From assembly GCA_021773035.1 (NCBI GenBank), contig JAJFKU010000074.1, positions 19,771-83,770 on the forward strand: a stretch of 64,000 bases of DNA. The letters are read 5' to 3'. A program made the position numbers and the translations under genes. This stretch comes from Woeseiaceae bacterium (GTDB taxonomy: Bacteria; Pseudomonadota; Gammaproteobacteria; Steroidobacterales; Woeseiaceae). This document shows positions 52,784-60,838 of the stretch, in pieces. Below the pieces are notes generated by a model that saw only the letters and a list, made by a program, of their open reading frames with translations, ran no database searches and was not told the origin of the DNA. How positions within the stretch are numbered: the stretch's first letter is position 1; the number at the start of each line of letters is the position of its first letter.

Positions 52784-54099
52784 ACGCCGCTTGCTGCCTC
52801 CTGTTTCGCGACCTCGTCGAGATATACGCGTCGCGCATAACGAATGAGGAGCAACACGGGTATACCGAATATTGCAGGTACTGCGGCGACCGCGAAATTA
52901 AGGTTTTCGTTGCCGAACACGTTGTCGGACAGCCAGCCGACGGAGGCCGGACCGAGCAGTAAGCCCGCGAGGCTGATACCCATGTAGTAGAGCGCGATCG
53001 TTTGCCCGCGAATCTCTCCGGGCGTGATGTTTATCAGGCCGGTGACGCCGGTGGCCGAGGTCATGGCGATGCCAACGGTATTGATGGCGTAGAAACCCAT
53101 CGCAATTTCCGGCGTCGGCATTAACGGCGCAGCGATCCCGGTGGGTACCATGATCAGGGCGCCAACGATCATGATGAGTAACGGCGCGTCCTTGCGTCCT
53201 TCGGCGTAGAGTTTATCGTTGAGCCAGCCTGCGACGTTCACGGAGAGTGGTCCGACAGCGAGCAATACGATGGCATTAACTACTGCGTACGTCTCCGCTT
53301 CCCAGCCCCAGGTGCGCTTGAACATGGGTGCGTTCCAGCCCTGGCTGTACGCGCAGATCGTCATAAGGCAGACGAAGGCAACAAAACTGAGGTAGACGTG
53401 CTTACGCTGCCAGACATGCCTGAGCATGTGCGAGAACTCGGGCTTGACGTCAGTGCCGGCTGTCAGCTGTCGTTTGGGTTCACGAATGGTCAGCATCAAT
53501 AACGCGATAAGCAAACCGGGCAGGCCGACAATAATGAACGTAAATTGCCACGGAGCGACAGTGCCGAGAAACGGCATGGAAATCTCCGGGACCGACTTCG
53601 CCCAGGTGAGTACGCCCGCGCTGACCAGCGATGCAATGCCGGCTCCGAGTGATAGTGCCGCCGTATAAAATGCGATCGGGCGGCCACGTTTTTTCCTGGG
53701 GAAACTGTCGGAAATCATCGACATTGCACAAGGGCTTAGCGTGGCCTCGCCGGCGCCGACGGTCATGCGTGCGATGAACATGTGCCCGAAGTTTTTCGCG
53801 AGTCCGGAAGCGGCGGTTGCGAGCGACCAGACGGTAATACCGGCGGCGACGAGAAACGTTCGCCGTTTACGGTCGGCCAGGTAACCCAGCGGCAGGCCCA
53901 TGGTTGCGTAGAAGAGCGAAAAAGCGAAACCGAGCAGGTAGCCGATTTGCGTATCGGTCAGGTTGAGATCGGCTTTGATCGGCTCGATCAGCAGGCCGAG
54001 AATATAGCGATCGATGAACGACAGGATGTACGCGATCGTCAGGATGACGACCATGTACCAGGCGTAGCCTGAACTCGGGTACTGTCGTTCACTGCTCAT
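52780..54099 (-). CDS. MFS transporter
   Basis: A 439-residue major-facilitator protein with 12 predicted helices. It starts SGYAWYMVVILTIAYILSFIDRYILGLLIEPIK, has the loop 2-3 signature GLPLGYLADRKRRTFLVAAG and RMTVGAGEATLSPCAMSMISD in helix 4-5, a pattern of the spinster-like/organic-acid group. The start at 54099 follows the VOC stop by 2 bases; the longer frame upstream is the VOC gene in another frame. It is likely the inner-membrane uptake or export system for the island's substrate. Confidence 0.9.
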   Translation of the reverse strand: MSSERQYPSSGYAWYMVVILTIAYILSFIDRYILGLLIEPIKADLNLTDTQIGYLLGFAFSLFYATMGLPLGYLADRKRRTFLVAAGITVWSLATAASGLAKNFGHMFIARMTVGAGEATLSPCAMSMISDSFPRKKRGRPIAFYTAALSLGAGIASLVSAGVLTWAKSVPEISMPFLGTVAPWQFTFIIVGLPGLLIALLMLTIREPKRQLTAGTDVKPEFSHMLRHVWQRKHVYLSFVAFVCLMTICAYSQGWNAPMFKRTWGWEAETYAVVNAIVLLAVGPLSVNVAGWLNDKLYAEGRKDAPLLIMIVGALIMVPTGIAAPLMPTPEIAMGFYAINTVGIAMTSATGVTGLINITPGEIRGQTIALYYMGISLAGLLLGPASVGWLSDNVFGNENLNFAVAAVPAIFGIPVLLLIRYARRVYLDEVAKQEAASGV

Positions 54100-54101
54100 G
54101 A

Positions 54102-54551
54102 CTATTCCTGATCCGCGGCGGGTATGTTGTATATCACGACGAGGTTGTCGTCGTAGTCCACGATGCCGACCTCGCGTCCTACGCGGCCGTCGTGAGTATG
54201 CAGTTCCTCTTCCTCGTAGACCGGGCAACCCGCAGCGGCGGCGGCTTCGCAGATAGCGTCGACGTCCCCGACTTCCAGCACAATTGCAGCGCGCCGCGGT
54301 TTTGGCACTGTGGGCAGGCTGACCGGCACTTCCGTCAGTGCCAGGACACGTTCCTGTTGCTTCGTGCTGAGCACAGCGAATTTGAGCGGCAGTTTCTTGT
54401 TGATTTCGAACACCGGATACGAATACGAGTCTTCGGGGGAGTCCTTGATAAACGCAACGTCGAATCCAAGGGCGTCCCGGTATAGCGACAATGATTTTTC
54501 GATGCTCGCGACAACAAAATTGGCGCGCTGGAATCTAAGGTAGTGGCTCAT
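54102..54551 (-). CDS. VOC-family protein
   Basis: A 149-residue glyoxalase-fold protein starting LRFQRANFVVASIEKSLSLYRDALGFDVAFIK. The second half has VLEVGDVDAICEAAAAAGCPV, REVGIVDYDDNLVVIYN. The usual first metal-ligand His is absent from the opening strand (F-V-V-A), so metal use is uncertain. It overlaps the preceding reductase gene by 4 bases. VOC proteins of this type act as dioxygenases, epimerases or lyases. Confidence 0.82.
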   Translation of the reverse strand: MSHYLRFQRANFVVASIEKSLSLYRDALGFDVAFIKDSPEDSYSYPVFEINKKLPLKFAVLSTKQQERVLALTEVPVSLPTVPKPRRAAIVLEVGDVDAICEAAAAAGCPVYEEEELHTHDGRVGREVGIVDYDDNLVVIYNIPAADQE

Positions 54552-55597
54552 CGGTTTTCCTGTTGTCGGTTATCGTAGGGCCCGCGGCGAATGCGGACGA
54601 GTGCGATGCCGTGATTGGAGCCATCGTAGAGGCTCGCAAGCGCGGCGGGGAGGTTCTCGAAACCGTCGAAGATGTGCTCGGCGGGCCGCAACCGTCCAGA
54701 CTTTAGCCACGCGGCCATGTCGCGTTCCGCGCGGTCGAAGTCATCGCTGTGGTTATAGATAAAGAATCCCTGCATCGTTGAGTTCGTGCGACGCAGCCTC
54801 GTGTAGTTGGTTAGCCCAAAAGGTTCGTCGAGCAGGTATTCGGAGATCGATCCGCAGAGGACGATGCGAGAGTGCATCGCCAGGTTTTCCAGACAGACCT
54901 GCAGTGTTTCCCCGCCTACATTGTCGAAGTACAGGTCGATCCCGTCGGGGCAGGCGGCTTCGATATGCTCGGCAATGTCACCGTCTTTGTAGTCGATGGC
55001 GACGTCGCAACCCAGCGATTTGATGAGTTGGCATTTCGCGGCCCCACCGGCGATACCGATGACCCGGCAACCGAGCAGCTTCGCGATTTGTACAACGTGC
55101 GTACCGACGCCGCCGGCAGCACCCGAGACAACGACAACATCGCCTTTTTTTGGCCGTCCGCAGTCGATCAGTCCGAAATAGGCGGAAAAGCCGGTCATGC
55201 CGAGGGAGCCCAGCGCTACGGAGTAGGAGCAGCCGATATCCGGCAGTTTGCGAAACTTCTCCTGCTTCGTGCCGCGCGAAACCTTGTAAGTTTGCCAGCC
55301 GCACTGCCCCTGCACGTAGTCGCCAACTTCATAGTCCGGGTGTTTCGATGCAATGACTTCGGCGACTGCTCGTCCGTGAATGACATCACCGATTGCGAGT
55401 GGCGTCTCACCGGCTGCCGCGATGCCGCTCATGTACATGCGCATCACCGGCGCGAGATTGATGTAGTAGGTTTTTAGTAAAAACTCGCCATCGCCAGGAC
55501 GCGGAATGTCTTCCTCGGTGTACTGGAAGTCCTCGGCGACGACATTGCCATCCGGCCGGCGCGCTACCCGCCACTGACAGTTTCTATCTTCGTTCAC
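54548..55597 (-). CDS. NADP-dependent oxidoreductase, CurA type (copy 2)
   Basis: A 349-residue zinc-independent medium-chain reductase, paralogous to the one at 47338. TYYINLAPVMRMYMSGI takes the place of L-S-L-D-P-Y-x-R-G; the nucleotide loop is VVSGAAGGVGTHVVQIAKLLG; and IVLCGSISEYL follows. Substrate-side residues differ from copy 1, so it probably acts on a related but different unsaturated compound. It lies inside the nine-gene operon between two VOC genes. Confidence 0.88.
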   Translation of the reverse strand: MNEDRNCQWRVARRPDGNVVAEDFQYTEEDIPRPGDGEFLLKTYYINLAPVMRMYMSGIAAAGETPLAIGDVIHGRAVAEVIASKHPDYEVGDYVQGQCGWQTYKVSRGTKQEKFRKLPDIGCSYSVALGSLGMTGFSAYFGLIDCGRPKKGDVVVVSGAAGGVGTHVVQIAKLLGCRVIGIAGGAAKCQLIKSLGCDVAIDYKDGDIAEHIEAACPDGIDLYFDNVGGETLQVCLENLAMHSRIVLCGSISEYLLDEPFGLTNYTRLRRTNSTMQGFFIYNHSDDFDRAERDMAAWLKSGRLRPAEHIFDGFENLPAALASLYDGSNHGIALVRIRRGPYDNRQQENR

Positions 55598-55602
55598 GCG
55601 AC

Positions 55603-56079
55603 TTAATCATCGGTGATTCGAAGCACCTGATTGCATTCGTAGAAGTAGCCGTCCGGATCGAACAGCGACACTGCCATGAAGTGCTTCATGCGGCCGTCCT
55701 GGCCCCGGATTGACCATTCATGCGGTTCCGAGTGAACGTGTGTGCCGAGGGCTTTGGCCGCGTCGTAACTGGCCACCGCGTCGTCAGACTCAACAACGAA
55801 CGTCGGGTTGCCGTAAGTCACGGAGCTTGGTATTTCGGCCGGTGCAGGCAGCGGCGGATCGACCCATTGCAACAGGCCGATCATGCCGATCACCGGGTCT
55901 TCGCATTGCAGGATGACCAGGCGCGTCTTGTCTCCGGCCTTACCGCAGGCCATGCCGATGCCGGACAGTTTGACTTCCGTTTCCATCCAGATCGTCATGC
56001 CGAGTACGTCCTTGTACCACTGCACGGACTTTTCGAGGTCACGCACGATCAGTGTCGTGCGTTTTACGATACTACCCAT
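55603..56079 (-). CDS. VOC-family protein
   Basis: A 158-residue glyoxalase-fold protein starting IVKRTTLIVRDLEKSVQWYKDVLGM. Later YGNPTFVVESDDAVASYDAAKALG opens the second unit and VSLFDPDGYFYECNQV carries the metal-ligand Glu. The start at 56079 is 2 bases after the DUF1838 stop. The reaction is unknown. This is one of three VOC genes in the island, each in a different position relative to the reductases. Confidence 0.83.
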   Translation of the reverse strand: MGSIVKRTTLIVRDLEKSVQWYKDVLGMTIWMETEVKLSGIGMACGKAGDKTRLVILQCEDPVIGMIGLLQWVDPPLPAPAEIPSSVTYGNPTFVVESDDAVASYDAAKALGTHVHSEPHEWSIRGQDGRMKHFMAVSLFDPDGYFYECNQVLRITDD

Positions 56080-56081
56080 GG

Positions 56082-56975
56082 TCAGTCGCGAACCGGTGCT
56101 ACACGTTCGCCGTCGCGAACTTTTTTGAAGTAGTTCCAACTCGTTTCGTTGCGACGTGCGTCGTCCGACGGCGGCGGTCCGACGTAATCCGGATAGTGTT
56201 CCGCGATCTCCGTTTTCAATGTCTCGGAAAGGTCATCCCAGGAATCGAGCTTGCGTCCCGCGGTGTGCATGTAGATCACACCGTCGCGGCCGTTCATCAT
56301 CATCCACGGCAGCCAGTCGGACATGCGGGCCCAGCCAACCTGAACTTCCGCGGTCGTGGTGTCGGTACTGAACAGCGACTCCGTATCGCCCATGAAGTTA
56401 AACATCTCGGTGGCATGGTAAGTGCCGCCGATTTCTTTTTGGTATTCGCCGGCGAGCGGGTTCGGATACCAGAGCGGGACCTCCAGCGTGTTCCACCAGC
56501 GTTCTCCCAGAATGGTGCCGCCAAATGTCGAAGGTTTGCCGTCGCGGCCGATTTTGTAGGCCGTAAAATTCACCGGGTCGTTGGCAACATGCAGAACGTC
56601 GACTGTCTCTCCCGACCAGGGATTTTCCCAGGTCGACAGCACTTCGCCGGTTTTCGGGTCCTTGTACAGCAGAATTTCACGGGACACGAGTTTGTAACCA
56701 TCGCCTTTCTGCGGGTCGCTGACCGATGTGCAGGAGCGGACGTTCATTCCCTCGACCGCGAATAGCAGTTTGTCTCTCTCACCCATGCGGCGGGAGTAGG
56801 CATGCCCATGCCACCAATAGGTGATGGGTTCGGCTTCAAGCAGTGAGCAGCCGATCTTGCGGCCGATTGTCAGCGCGTCGTCCGGATCGTTCGGGTCCAG
56901 TTGACCGGCGAATGCGGATGTAGCGCTGACAATGAGTGAAAGTACGGCTAAACGCAGAAATGATCGCGCGGTCAT
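56082..56975 (-). CDS. DUF1838-family exported protein
   Basis: A 297-residue protein with a signal peptide (about residues 1-23, ending AFAGQ). The mature part opens LDPNDPDDALTIGRKIGCSL and has ITYWWHGHAYSRRMGERDKLLFAVEGMNVR, then WENPWSGETVDVLHVANDPVNF, which match DUF1838. The fold is probably beta-rich and may bind a ligand; no activity is established for the family. It is the first gene of the nine-gene operon, facing a divergent CpcT-like gene across operator site E. Confidence 0.83.
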   Translation of the reverse strand: MTARSFLRLAVLSLIVSATSAFAGQLDPNDPDDALTIGRKIGCSLLEAEPITYWWHGHAYSRRMGERDKLLFAVEGMNVRSCTSVSDPQKGDGYKLVSREILLYKDPKTGEVLSTWENPWSGETVDVLHVANDPVNFTAYKIGRDGKPSTFGGTILGERWWNTLEVPLWYPNPLAGEYQKEIGGTYHATEMFNFMGDTESLFSTDTTTAEVQVGWARMSDWLPWMMMNGRDGVIYMHTAGRKLDSWDDLSETLKTEIAEHYPDYVGPPPSDDARRNETSWNYFKKVRDGERVAPVRD

Positions 56976-57012
56976 CGTTGGAATCTCCCCTGGATAAATG
57001 ACTGATAGGTTA

Positions 57013-57029
57013 TATTGTTATATTATTGA
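57013..57029. promoter_or_regulatory. Operator-like site E
   Basis: TATTGTTATATTATTGA lies between the divergent DUF1838 operon and the third CpcT-like gene. It shares 12 of 14 positions (ATTGTTATATTATT) with site A and nearly the whole of site C1. A related GGTTATA precedes it at 57009. Confidence 0.7.
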
Positions 57030-57102
57030 GTCATTATGCCTCAAGTCATTGGCGCTGACCAGCGTAGATGATCAAAAAAACCAGTAATCAGGGACTCACA
57101 AG

Positions 57103-58077
57103 ATGCGTAAGTGTTCGATTTCACTAGTGTTTTTCATAAGCGTTCTCTTCAGCTCGGCCGTTAGTGCGGATGCAGCGGCGGTGCTCGACCGGGATATGCG
57201 AACCTTTCTCGAGTGGTTCCCCGGCGTCTACGACAATCAGGAACAGGTCTACTTCCAAGAGGAACTCGGGGTTCCCGAGGACGAGCGGCACGAACGCATT
57301 CACCACACTTTTGCGCCGGTCGAGTTAGCGGCATTCGGTGAGCACGTGTTCTACGTGCAGCAGTATCTGGACGACGACCCGACAAAGATATATCGGCAGC
57401 GTATCTACGTGTTCACGGCGGACTACGAAGAGCAGGCGATCCGTTTGTCGATACACACGCCGAATGACGTTGAGTCGCTGGTCGATGCGCATCTCGACCC
57501 GACGCTGCTCGACGGACTAACTCCGGAGCAGACACGCAATATGCCGGGCTGTGACGTTTTCTGGCGCCGCCAGGCGAATCAGTTTGTCGGCGATATGAAG
57601 CCGGGTGCCTGTTCGTTCGTTTCCAGGCGCAGTGGTAAACGTATCATCATCGACGACGACCTGTTGCTTACCGAGAATGAAATCTGGATTTCGGATCGCG
57701 CTGAGGACGAAGATGGCAACTACGTGTTTGGTAACAAGGCGGGCGTTCATCACAAGAACCTGAAGGCGCGCCGTTTCGTCTGCTGGATCGCCGCGCAGGA
57801 GCGTAACGGCGAAGACTGGACGTTCAAAAACGATCTCGAGATCTGGGACCAGGGCGGATCGATATGGATCGATACCGACGAAGACGATTCGCAGACCATA
57901 GGCATAAAGATGCGCAACGTGCACTGGCCGACCGGCGCGAATCGTAACTCGCTGGTGCTGTACGCCTATCGAAAAGGCGAGGATCGTGCGGCGTCTTACG
58001 TTTGGGGCGAGCCTGAGGCGACCCGGCTGGCGATGAACCTGCGCTGGATGCAGGCCAGCTGCACGTTGACGCCGTAG
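57103..58077 (+). CDS. CpcT/CpeT-family protein 3, exported
   Basis: A 324-residue protein with a signal peptide (about residues 1-22). The mature part has TFLEWFPGVYDNQEQVYFQE, KIYRQRIYVFTADYEEQ (YRQR at 97-100), GCDVFWRRQANQFVGD (C150) and C170 in GACSFVSRRSGKRI. This is the best match to the CpcT/CpeT family among the three copies. The C-terminal 120 residues extend past the usual family length of about 200. It is monocistronic, divergent from the DUF1838 operon. A bilin- or lipid-like ligand is possible. Confidence 0.82.
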   Translation: MRKCSISLVFFISVLFSSAVSADAAAVLDRDMRTFLEWFPGVYDNQEQVYFQEELGVPEDERHERIHHTFAPVELAAFGEHVFYVQQYLDDDPTKIYRQRIYVFTADYEEQAIRLSIHTPNDVESLVDAHLDPTLLDGLTPEQTRNMPGCDVFWRRQANQFVGDMKPGACSFVSRRSGKRIIIDDDLLLTENEIWISDRAEDEDGNYVFGNKAGVHHKNLKARRFVCWIAAQERNGEDWTFKNDLEIWDQGGSIWIDTDEDDSQTIGIKMRNVHWPTGANRNSLVLYAYRKGEDRAASYVWGEPEATRLAMNLRWMQASCTLTP

Positions 58078-58092
58078 TTCAGACGGCAGCGA

Positions 58093-59526
58093 CTATTCGG
58101 CTCGCGCTTCGATAGGAATAACGCCGCCGCGATTCAGGTACAGCGCCTTCTGCCGGAAAAACCGCGTCAAGCCGGTTGCGCCCATCCGTGAGGGGCCGAT
58201 GCCGGACAGCTTGAACGCATTCTTGCAGGCTTCAAAAACCATGGCCGTCATGCCGGCGTCGTTGATGCTGATGCCACCTGCCTCAAGTTTCTCGGCGAAG
58301 CGTACGGCGTCGTCCTCACTCGGAGCGAATACCGCTGCCGAGAGGCCGTAGTGAGTGTCGTTGGCGAGTTCCAGTGCCTCGCTTTTTGTTGCGTAGGACA
58401 TCACCGGCATCAACGGACCGAAGGTTTCCTCACGCATAACGTCCATTGAATGGTCGACGTCGCTCAACACGGTCGGTTCTATCCAGACACCGCCACCGTG
58501 ATGCAGGATTTCACCGCCGGTTTCGATCTTCGCGCCCTTGCCGGTGGCATCGGCGATATGCGCGCCAATAATTTCAGCCTGCTTGTCGAAGATCAGCGGT
58601 CCTATGACGCCGTCTGACAGCTCGGGATAACTGAGTGGCGTCTTCGACGCCTTATCCGTAAGCATCGCGACGAACTCGTTGTACTGGCTCTCGTGGACAT
58701 AAATGCGTTCAATCGACTGGCAAGCCTGGCCGGTAGCGGTGACAGAAGCTCTCAGTATGGCCGTTGCGGCTCTGTCAATATCGCTGCCGGGTAGTACGAC
58801 TGCAGGATCTTTGCCACCGAGTTCCAGAAAGGCGGGAATAAAGGATTCCGCGGCGGCTGCAGCGACTTTCTTCCCCGTCGCTACGCTGCCGGTAAAGGCG
58901 ACGACGTCGACAGCGGCGATCAGTGCGGCACCGCTGCGGCCGTCACCCGGTATGAACGGGAGCACGTCGCGCAGCATCGGTACTCTCGCAATGGTTTCGG
59001 CCACCGGCGATGCAAAGCGCGGCGTAACCTCACTGGGTTTAACGATCGCCGCGCAGCCGGCCAGCAAAGCAGGGATGGCATCGATGAAGGATAGTAAAAA
59101 CGGAAAATTCCATGGGCTGATAACGCCCAGCAACGGGTAGGGGTCCAATCTCTGTTGCAGCGCAACATCCGGCATCGTCGCCGAGTTCCATTGTTTCGTC
59201 TGCAGCAGCGCGGGTGCCTGGTCGCACCAGCGATCGATCATGCCCATGACGCCGAACAGTTCGCCTTCTGCAATCTTGCGGCGCCCGGTGTCGGCCTGCA
59301 GCGCTGCAATGATGTCATCGCCGGCACTGGCGAGTTCCGCTTTCCACTGCTGCAGGACCGCGATACGCATATCGAGGCCACCGTCACGCCAGCCGTCCTG
59401 GGATTTTCGCAGACGCACTGCAAGGGTTTCGATCTCGGCCGCCGTCGTTACGGGGATTTCATAGTCGTATTTGCCGCTGCGTGGATTTCGTATCGAAAGA
59501 GAATTAGTCATCGGAGAACGGGTCAT
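58093..59526 (-). CDS. Aldehyde dehydrogenase
   Basis: A 477-residue NAD(P)-dependent aldehyde dehydrogenase. Landmarks are N140 (SPWNFP), KPSEVTP, FTGSVATGKKV, general base E235 (FLELGGKDP) and nucleophile C269 (TGQACQSIERI). The ATG at 59526 overlaps the stop of the alpha/beta-hydrolase gene (ATGA); an internal ATG five codons later is the alternative. It oxidises an aldehyde formed in the island's pathway to an acid; the chain is not identified. It is the second gene of its operon behind operator site F. Confidence 0.92.
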   Translation of the reverse strand: MTRSPMTNSLSIRNPRSGKYDYEIPVTTAAEIETLAVRLRKSQDGWRDGGLDMRIAVLQQWKAELASAGDDIIAALQADTGRRKIAEGELFGVMGMIDRWCDQAPALLQTKQWNSATMPDVALQQRLDPYPLLGVISPWNFPFLLSFIDAIPALLAGCAAIVKPSEVTPRFASPVAETIARVPMLRDVLPFIPGDGRSGAALIAAVDVVAFTGSVATGKKVAAAAAESFIPAFLELGGKDPAVVLPGSDIDRAATAILRASVTATGQACQSIERIYVHESQYNEFVAMLTDKASKTPLSYPELSDGVIGPLIFDKQAEIIGAHIADATGKGAKIETGGEILHHGGGVWIEPTVLSDVDHSMDVMREETFGPLMPVMSYATKSEALELANDTHYGLSAAVFAPSEDDAVRFAEKLEAGGISINDAGMTAMVFEACKNAFKLSGIGPSRMGATGLTRFFRQKALYLNRGGVIPIEARAE

Positions 59527-60344
59527 CGCTTTTCTTGTCGGTTGATAAAATCGGAAACGGCTGCGGCCGCTTCCTTCGGGTAAGCCATGAAAAACTCCTG
59601 GCCCCACTGCAGGAAATCAACGCGCTGACCGTTGCGCAATAGCGGGTCACATCGCCGTGTCTCCTCGAAGCAGCTGTCTCTAGGATTCATGACGAATATC
59701 GGATGGTCAAGTTTGCCGAGGACTTCGGGAAAGCGTTCGGCATAGGCAAATGCGGCCCGATGGCCCCACTCGTAGTCTTCGCCGCCTCGCAGGTTCTCGG
59801 CAAAGCTTTCTGCGAGCTGTGTCAGCGACACGCCGGGTCCGCGGTGTTCGAGTACGCGTTGCCACATAATCGAGAAGCGTCTGCCGGCTTCGTCGAGCGG
59901 GATTGGTGAAAAGTAGTCCTCGAGCTCGTCGAGCTCCGGTCTGCTGAAGATGGGCGCGGAAACCAGCGTCAGGCTCAGGACATCCGCCGGACGCTGCGTG
60001 GCCGCCTCCACAGCGACCTTCGATCCGGTGTGGTAGCCGAGAATATGCACCGGCCCGGGCGCGAGCGCATCGATGGCGGCCCAGCTCGAGCTGGCGAAAT
60101 CCTCGATAGTGACAGGCGGTTGTGCCGGTGGCGGGTCGGATTCGCCATGACCCGGATAGTCCGGGGCCAGCACGAGGCGGTCGCGGGCAAGGTGGAGCAT
60201 CGCTGCGGCGAACGACTTCGACGATTTTGGGCTCATGTGCAGGCACACCAGCGGTGCGCGCGTTACCGATTGCGGAAACGCCGTTCGGCAATGTATTTGT
60301 CCGTAAGGACCGTCGACAAAGCGTCGTCTGACCGTTGCTGGCAC
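59523..60344 (-). CDS. Alpha/beta-hydrolase fold protein with GYHTG elbow (copy 2)
   Basis: A 273-residue alpha/beta-hydrolase. PLVCLHMSPKSSKSF, VLAPDYPGHGESDPP and VMNPRDSCFEETRRCD are typical. The nucleophile elbow reads ILGYHTGSKVA with H105 in place of Ser, as in the paralogue at 51974. The start is GTG at 60344, 7 bases after GGAGGT; a longer frame would run through operator site F and lacks a ribosome site. The late acidic residue and His are less obvious than in copy 1. It heads an operon with aldehyde dehydrogenase. Confidence 0.82.
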   Translation of the reverse strand: MPATVRRRFVDGPYGQIHCRTAFPQSVTRAPLVCLHMSPKSSKSFAAAMLHLARDRLVLAPDYPGHGESDPPPAQPPVTIEDFASSSWAAIDALAPGPVHILGYHTGSKVAVEAATQRPADVLSLTLVSAPIFSRPELDELEDYFSPIPLDEAGRRFSIMWQRVLEHRGPGVSLTQLAESFAENLRGGEDYEWGHRAAFAYAERFPEVLGKLDHPIFVMNPRDSCFEETRRCDPLLRNGQRVDFLQWGQEFFMAYPKEAAAAVSDFINRQEKR

Positions 60345-60396
60345 CGTGCTGACCTCCGAAAATTGTGGTGATGAGCGGCTATTACCCCACAAAGGG

Positions 60397-60416
60397 TATT
60401 TTGTTATATCATTATG
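60397..60416. promoter_or_regulatory. Operator-like site F
   Basis: TATTTTGTTATATCATTATG lies between the divergent alpha/beta-hydrolase and YciI-like genes. Its TTGTTATATCAT is close to a perfect TTGWTATAWCAA dyad, the best palindrome of the set. Confidence 0.7.
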
Positions 60417-60453
60417 CCATCTTAGCCGATTTGACCACTCAGGGGGAGTCCTC

Positions 60454-60828
60454 ATGGCTCAATATGCGCCGACCATTCCGCGAATCGACAGCGATGTATT
60501 TCTGGTGTTGTGCTACGACGGCGAGGGCAGTTCGACACTGCGCGAGTCACATCTCGACGGCCACCTCGAATACGTTGAGCGCAACATCGATCGCTACCTG
60601 GTGGCCGGGCCGCTGAAAGCACCTGGAACGGAGCCGTTGATCGGAAGTTTTTTTCTAGTCGCTGCGAGAAATGCTGACCGGGCCCGTGAGATTGTCGCCG
60701 GCGACCCCTATGTCAAAAGCGGGATGTATCGTGAAATCATTGTGCATGCGGCGGTTCCCGCCGCCGGAAGTCTGCTCGGTGGTGTTATCTGGGAGTCGGC
60801 CGATGCCGTTCGCGATCGTGCCTCTTAG
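60454..60828 (+). CDS. YciI-like family protein
   Basis: A 124-residue protein of the YCII/dimeric ferredoxin-like fold. LVLCYDGEGSSTLRESHLDGHLEYVERNIDRYLVAGPLK carries the His that is important in YciI-type proteins, and FFLVAARNADRAREIVAGDPYVKSGMYREI is typical. The ATG at 60454 follows GGGGAG. YciI-like proteins accompany dehalogenation, ring-cleavage and peroxidation steps, but function is rarely known. It is the first gene of the plus-strand YciI-VOC-membrane-MFS operon. Confidence 0.82.
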   Translation: MAQYAPTIPRIDSDVFLVLCYDGEGSSTLRESHLDGHLEYVERNIDRYLVAGPLKAPGTEPLIGSFFLVAARNADRAREIVAGDPYVKSGMYREIIVHAAVPAAGSLLGGVIWESADAVRDRAS

Positions 60829-60838
60829 GAAAGACTGA

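Noticed and set aside
35223..58077. Cyanobacterial or phycobilisome origin because of the CpcT/CpeT genes
   Set aside because: No phycobiliprotein, bilin-synthesis or photosystem gene is present, and all other genes look gammaproteobacterial; the proteins are also exported.
60345..60455. ATG start at 60455 for the second alpha/beta-hydrolase
   Set aside because: It would add 37 residues without homology, run through operator site F and overlap the divergent gene; the GTG at 60344 has GGAGGT at ideal spacing.
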